8,996 nucleotides of DNA from an uncultured bacterium (GTDB taxonomy: Bacteria > Verrucomicrobiota > Kiritimatiellia > CAIKKV01 > CAITUY01). The translations under genes and the position numbers were made by a program. Shown here piece after piece: positions 6,666 to 8,996 of this stretch (its first letter is position 1; each line of letters starts with the position of its first letter). The stretch spans positions 1 through 8,996 of the forward strand of contig CAIZMS010000256.1 in NCBI GenBank assembly GCA_903934155.1, in the 5' to 3' direction. Under the pieces are notes generated by a model. That model was not told the DNA's origin. It worked only from the letters and a program-made list of their open reading frames with translations, and made no database searches.

Positions 6666-7712
6666 ATGATGAATGGGTTGGAAAGAATGGATCAGCCGAG
6701 CCGCTGGCCATGGGTCGCGGGATTGGCGATTGTGGTTATTCTGGCCATCGGGCTGGTGGTGTGGATCCGGGGGAAAGAGGCCGCCCACCTACCCTTGATG
6801 CCAGAAGAAAGCGCGAAGCTCCCTGTAGTAACCGGCGTCCCGCCGGTAAGTGCTTCGGATGTGAAAGATGCCGCCGACACGGCGGCTACTACAAAAGAAA
6901 GCGCGAAGCTCCCTGTAGTAACCGGTGCCTGCGGTGAGCTAAGTCGAACCGTGTCGCCGGTCGTCACCAACACGCCCGCTCCATCACCTTCCGTGCCGCT
7001 TGTGGCCGATGCCAATGCCCTTCTTGCGGCTGGCAAAAAGGACAAAGCCCGCCAGCAGTTTCTTGCCGCTTTGGGGGCATCCCCGGATGAACCCTTGCGT
7101 ATGAAAATCGAGGAGGTGCTTGGCCCTCTCAATGTGGAGCTTATTCGCCGCCCCTGGCCCATGGCGGAAAAGCAGGATGTCGTCGTTCAGGAGGGGGATT
7201 CCATCAAGGCTCTCGCCCGTAAATTCGGGACTACCGTGGAGTTGATCGTCAAAGGGAACGAGTTGAAGCGGCCGGATGTGATCCGGCCGGGGCAGCATCT
7301 CAAGGTGTTTTCGGGAAAAATGGAGATCAAGGTCAACAAAGCCCGGAATGATCTTCTGCTCACATCCAATGGCACCTTTTTCAAGCGCTACGGGGTCGGA
7401 ACCGGCCGTTATGACAAGACCCCCGTTGGCACGTTTGTGATCGTCGAGCGGATTCCCGAGCCCCCGTGGTGGCGGGATGACGGACGTACCGTGCCGTTCG
7501 GTGACAAGGAGAACATTCTGGGCACCCGCTGGATGGCCATCAAGGCCACCGGAACCACCCCCGAACTCAAGGGCTACGGTATTCATGGCACCTGGGACAC
7601 CAACTCCATCGGCAAAGCCGAAAGCGCCGGCTGCATCCGCCTTAAGAACGAGGATGTGGAGGAGCTATTCGAACTTGTCCCCATAGGCACCCTTGTAACT
7701 ATTATGGAATAG
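6666..7712 (+). CDS. Membrane-anchored LysM + YkuD L,D-transpeptidase
   Basis: Peptidoglycan L,D-transpeptidase of 348 residues. Such enzymes make 3-3 cross-links or attach proteins to stem peptides in the periplasm. One membrane segment lies at about residues 14-34 (WPWVAGLAIVVILAIGLVVW), an uncleaved anchor by its look. A Pro/Ala/Thr-rich linker (~40-112) contains ESAKLPVVTG twice. A helical TPR-like stretch follows (~115-155, ANALLAAGKKDKARQQF), then LysM (~172-216, VVQEGDSIKALARKFGTT...IRPGQHLKV), which should bind glycan, and the YkuD domain (~219-348) with TPVGTF, YGIHGTW (His307) and SAGCIRL (catalytic Cys323). The usual SHGC reads SAGC here. Start: ATG 6666 (ATG 6669 also possible), set by the AGGGAGG site. 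A strong terminator sits immediately upstream, so expression needs read-through or a promoter inside the lipoprotein gene. Part of the linker is encoded by REP-like DNA. Confidence 0.93.
   Translation: MMNGLERMDQPSRWPWVAGLAIVVILAIGLVVWIRGKEAAHLPLMPEESAKLPVVTGVPPVSASDVKDAADTAATTKESAKLPVVTGACGELSRTVSPVVTNTPAPSPSVPLVADANALLAAGKKDKARQQFLAALGASPDEPLRMKIEEVLGPLNVELIRRPWPMAEKQDVVVQEGDSIKALARKFGTTVELIVKGNELKRPDVIRPGQHLKVFSGKMEIKVNKARNDLLLTSNGTFFKRYGVGTGRYDKTPVGTFVIVERIPEPPWWRDDGRTVPFGDKENILGTRWMAIKATGTTPELKGYGIHGTWDTNSIGKAESAGCIRLKNEDVEELFELVPIGTLVTIME
6805..6925 (+). repeat. 31-bp direct repeat, 90-bp period, inside the transpeptidase gene
   Basis: Bases 6805-6835 and 6895-6925 are identical over 31 positions and start exactly 90 bases apart, so both copies are read in the same frame and both give ESAKLPVVTG. 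The repeat lies in the disordered linker between the membrane anchor and the TPR-like region, where length change should be tolerated. It looks like one duplication of a 90-bp unit whose second half has since diverged. Confidence 0.85.
6824..6893 (+). repeat. REP-like double hairpin within coding sequence
   Basis: Two small hairpins of the same design (7-bp arms, 3-base loop) lie at 6831-6847 (ACCGGCG/CGCCGGT, loop TCC) and 6870-6886 (GCCGCCG/CGGCGGC, loop ACA). They are bordered by TGTAGTA at 6824 and its complement TACTACA ending at 6893, so the whole is a larger inverted pair: 18 of 24 bases match. This is the layout of REP/BIME elements. It is translated in the L,D-transpeptidase linker (VVTGVPPV...ADTAATTK). 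A partial third TGTAGTAACCGG lies at 6914. Whether it is dispersed in the genome cannot be seen here. Confidence 0.6.
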
Positions 7713-7716
7713 CCTA

Positions 7717-8124
7717 ATGACTGAGGAATCCAGAATCCAGAATCCAGAATCCAGAATAAAGCGGGCTCCCGCAAAGGATTTTACTGATTTAATTGTTTGG
7801 CAAAGGGCGCATCAATTTGTTCTTCAAGCGTATGTGATCTCTAAATCGTTTCCACGTGATGAGCGATTTGGGCTGACGAGCCAGTTTCGTAGGGCTGCAG
7901 TTTCTGTGGCCGCCAATATTGCCGAAGGGTTCAAAAAGAAAGGACGCCCTGACAAAGTCCGATTTTTGAATATTGCTCAAGGATCTCTTGAGGAATGTCG
8001 TTACTACCTTTTCCTCGCGAGAGACTTAGGCTACCATGACACCTCTTTGTTAATGAAAAACTTGGAAGAAGTGAGTAGGTTATTGGAGAAGTATTCCTCC
8101 ACTATTCTGGATTCTGGATTCTGA
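7717..8124 (+). CDS. Four-helix-bundle protein, 23S rRNA intervening-sequence (IVS) type
   Basis: This 135-residue protein has the family signature: FTDLIVWQRAHQFVLQAY, SFPRDERFGLTSQFRRAAVSVAANIAEG (given here as adjoining parts of one motif) and LNIAQGSLEECRYYLFLARDLGY. The family folds as a four-helix bundle; members were first found as ORFs in intervening sequences of 23S rRNA in Leptospira and relatives, and distant kin (Avd) work in diversity-generating retroelements. The molecular function is not established. Core helices start near residue 20; the first ~15 residues (ESRIQNPESRI) and the last ones (TILDSGF) are translations of the flanking inverted repeats. ATG 7717 is the only usable start; it lies 4 bases after the transpeptidase stop with no clear ribosome-binding site, suggesting translational coupling. 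GC is about 45% (hand count, 7761-8100) against roughly 57-60% in sampled blocks of the genes on either side. No rRNA sequence flanks it. Confidence 0.92.
   Translation: MTEESRIQNPESRIKRAPAKDFTDLIVWQRAHQFVLQAYVISKSFPRDERFGLTSQFRRAAVSVAANIAEGFKKKGRPDKVRFLNIAQGSLEECRYYLFLARDLGYHDTSLLMKNLEEVSRLLEKYSSTILDSGF
7725..7757 (+). repeat. Left 33-bp inverted repeat of the four-helix-bundle cassette
   Basis: GGAAT (7725-7729; its AAT opens the first 7-mer) leads a tandem array of the 7-mer AATCCAG (four copies, 7727-7754) plus AAT. It is the reverse complement of 8104-8136 with one mismatch (32 of 33). It lies inside the first codons of the gene. Confidence 0.95.
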
Positions 8125-8136
8125 ATTCTGGATTCC
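8104..8136 (+). repeat. Right 33-bp inverted repeat of the four-helix-bundle cassette
   Basis: Units ATTCTGG, ATTCTGG, ATTCTGA, ATTCTGG and ATTCC pair with 7725-7757 over 32 of 33 positions. The single mismatch is A8124 against C7737. A8124 is the last base of the TGA stop codon of the gene. The repeat ends 6 bases before the aspS ribosome-binding site. Confidence 0.95.
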
Positions 8137-8142
8137 CTATTT

Positions 8143-8149
8143 AGAAAGG
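8143..8149 (+). promoter_or_regulatory. Ribosome-binding site of aspS
   Basis: AGAAAGG ends 8 bases before the ATG at 8158, a normal spacing, and supports that start. It lies just outside the right inverted repeat, so the aspS translation signal is intact. Confidence 0.7.
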
Positions 8150-8157
8150 TTATTTGA

Positions 8158-8996
8158 ATGCATCCATATCGTACACATAATTGCGGTGAGCTTCGCGCTG
8201 AGCATGTTGACCAGACCGTTCGGATTTCGGGCTGGGTCTTCCGGAAACGGGACCACGGCCAGTTGCTGTTTATTGACCTTCGCGATCATTATGGCCTGAC
8301 GCAGGTGGTGGTTACCCCCGATCGCGCCTTTTTCGACGAGTGTCAGCGCGTGCGTTCTGAAAGCGTCATTGTCGTCACCGGAAAAGTTGTTGCCCGGAGT
8401 TCGGACACGATTAACGAGACGCTGCCTACCGGGAAGATTGAAGTCATGGCCGAATCGATCACGATTGAAAGCCTGGCTGATCCGCTGCCCTTCCAGATCA
8501 CCGTGGAGGATGACGGCCCGGAAGAAACCCGCCTGAAATACCGCTTCCTCGACCTGCGGCGCGAGCACCTGCACAAGAATATCCTGCTTCGATCACAAAT
8601 CATTGCCAGCCTGCGCCGCCGCATGATCGGGCATGGTTTCACTGAGTTCCAGACGCCCATTCTGACCAGCAGTTCGCCGGAAGGGGCTCGTGATTATCTG
8701 GTGCCGAGTCGCGTGCATCCGGGTAAGTTCTATGCCCTGCCGCAGGCACCGCAGCAGTTCAAGCAACTTCTGATGGTGGCCGGCTTCGACCGCTATTTCC
8801 AGATTGCGCCCTGCTTCCGGGATGAGGATGCCCGGGCCGACCGTTCTCCCGGCGAGTTTTACCAGCTCGACATGGAAATGTCGTTTGTGACTCAGGATGA
8901 TGTCTTTGCCGTGGTGGAGGATGTGATTCATGGCGTTTTTGGCGAATTCTCCAAATTGACGCTCGATAAGCCCCCGTTTGAGCGCATCCCGTATGC
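8158..8996 (+). CDS. aspS: Aspartyl-tRNA synthetase, 5' part (3' end beyond window)
   Basis: Class II aminoacyl-tRNA synthetase joining Asp to its tRNA in the cytoplasm; 279 complete codons of an expected ~590 are present. The start MHPYRTHNCGELR matches the family N-terminus and has a good ribosome-binding site. The anticodon-binding OB domain (~residues 15-105) contains GWVFRKRDHG and FIDLRDHYGLTQVV. The catalytic domain begins with LKYRFLDLRRE; motif 1 holds QTPIL (Pro167); PEGARDYLVPSR starts at 174, followed by GKFYALPQAPQQFKQLLM and motif 2 FRDEDARADR (Arg221). Motif 3 and the bacterial insertion domain lie beyond the right edge. After motif 2 it reads RSPGEFYQLDMEMSF where E. coli has RQPEFTQID, a form I associate with alphaproteobacterial aspS. 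It follows the four-helix-bundle gene by 33 bases and may be co-transcribed with it. Confidence 0.97.
   Translation, partial: MHPYRTHNCGELRAEHVDQTVRISGWVFRKRDHGQLLFIDLRDHYGLTQVVVTPDRAFFDECQRVRSESVIVVTGKVVARSSDTINETLPTGKIEVMAESITIESLADPLPFQITVEDDGPEETRLKYRFLDLRREHLHKNILLRSQIIASLRRRMIGHGFTEFQTPILTSSSPEGARDYLVPSRVHPGKFYALPQAPQQFKQLLMVAGFDRYFQIAPCFRDEDARADRSPGEFYQLDMEMSFVTQDDVFAVVEDVIHGVFGEFSKLTLDKPPFERIPY

Larger units (their letters stand above)
7725..8136 (+). mobile_element. Candidate inverted-repeat cassette carrying the four-helix-bundle gene
   Basis: A 412-bp unit: 33-bp inverted repeats at both ends and the four-helix-bundle gene filling the space between, even using the repeats as coding sequence at both termini. 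It sits neatly between the transpeptidase stop (7712) and the aspS ribosome-binding site (8143), and is lower in GC than its surroundings. No transposase is encoded and no clear target-site duplication is visible, so mobility is inferred. In RNA the repeats could form a 33-bp stem closing a 346-base loop, like the stems of 23S rRNA intervening sequences that RNase III removes. Confidence 0.45.

Noticed and set aside
7675..7705. Possible promoter TTGTCC ... TATTAT before the four-helix-bundle gene
   Set aside because: The -10-like box is good (5 of 6), but the -35 is weak and the spacer is 19 bases; it would start RNA almost at the ATG. Too weak to list as a feature.
7725..7757. CRISPR-like short tandem array
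   Set aside because: The 7-mer units are contiguous with no spacers and are mirrored as an inverted copy at the other end of the gene; this is a terminal inverted repeat, not a CRISPR array.
7717..8124. Diversity-generating retroelement accessory (Avd)
   Set aside because: No reverse transcriptase and no template/variable repeat pair is present, and the sequence fits the plain IVS-type four-helix-bundle family better.
8137..8996. Minus-strand open frames across aspS
   Set aside because: They are antisense shadows; the plus strand encodes an unmistakable AspRS with motifs in order.

Overview
The window looks like chromosomal DNA from a Gram-negative bacterium of the PVC group, most likely a Kiritimatiellota or Verrucomicrobiota relative. 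This rests on protein style: a giant secreted protein full of Asp-rich calcium-type repeats ('DxDxDGLPDxWE...GLDPxDP') with a LamG-like domain and a C-terminal 'YQVQVSSNLKTW...RFYRIVV' segment of the kind common in those phyla, beside a Gly/Ser-rich lipoprotein and a LysM L,D-transpeptidase. The placement is inference; no rRNA or marker set is present. All five genes are on the + strand and there is no gene-free stretch over 300 bases.

Layout. (1) 3-5570: 3' part of a giant modular surface protein whose start lies left of the window: Asp-rich repeats, LamG-like domain, more repeats, a carboxypeptidase-regulatory/CnaB-like domain interrupted by a 'GSGDG' module, two FN3-like domains, a second CnaB-like domain, and a C-terminal beta segment. 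A run of nine G lies in its coding sequence at 1878-1886. (2) 5653-6588: a lipoprotein, preceded by a possible promoter, carrying the same GSGDG module; a strong intrinsic terminator follows at 6611-6653. (3) 6666-7712: a membrane-anchored LysM + YkuD L,D-transpeptidase; its low-complexity linker is encoded by a REP-like double hairpin and a 31-bp direct repeat. (4) 7717-8124: a four-helix-bundle (23S rRNA intervening-sequence type) protein whose two ends lie inside 33-bp inverted repeats made of 7-bp units. (5) 8158 to the right edge: the 5' part of aspS (aspartyl-tRNA synthetase).

How they fit. Genes 1-3 are all envelope or surface functions. Gene 4 with its inverted repeats (7725-8136) looks like a compact cassette dropped between the transpeptidase and aspS: it is lower in GC than its neighbours and its right repeat ends only 6 bases before the aspS ribosome-binding site. 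The observations most worth following are this cassette (including a single repeat-breaking base that makes its stop codon), the REP-like DNA read as protein in gene 3, and the GSGDG module found inside different surroundings in two neighbouring genes.
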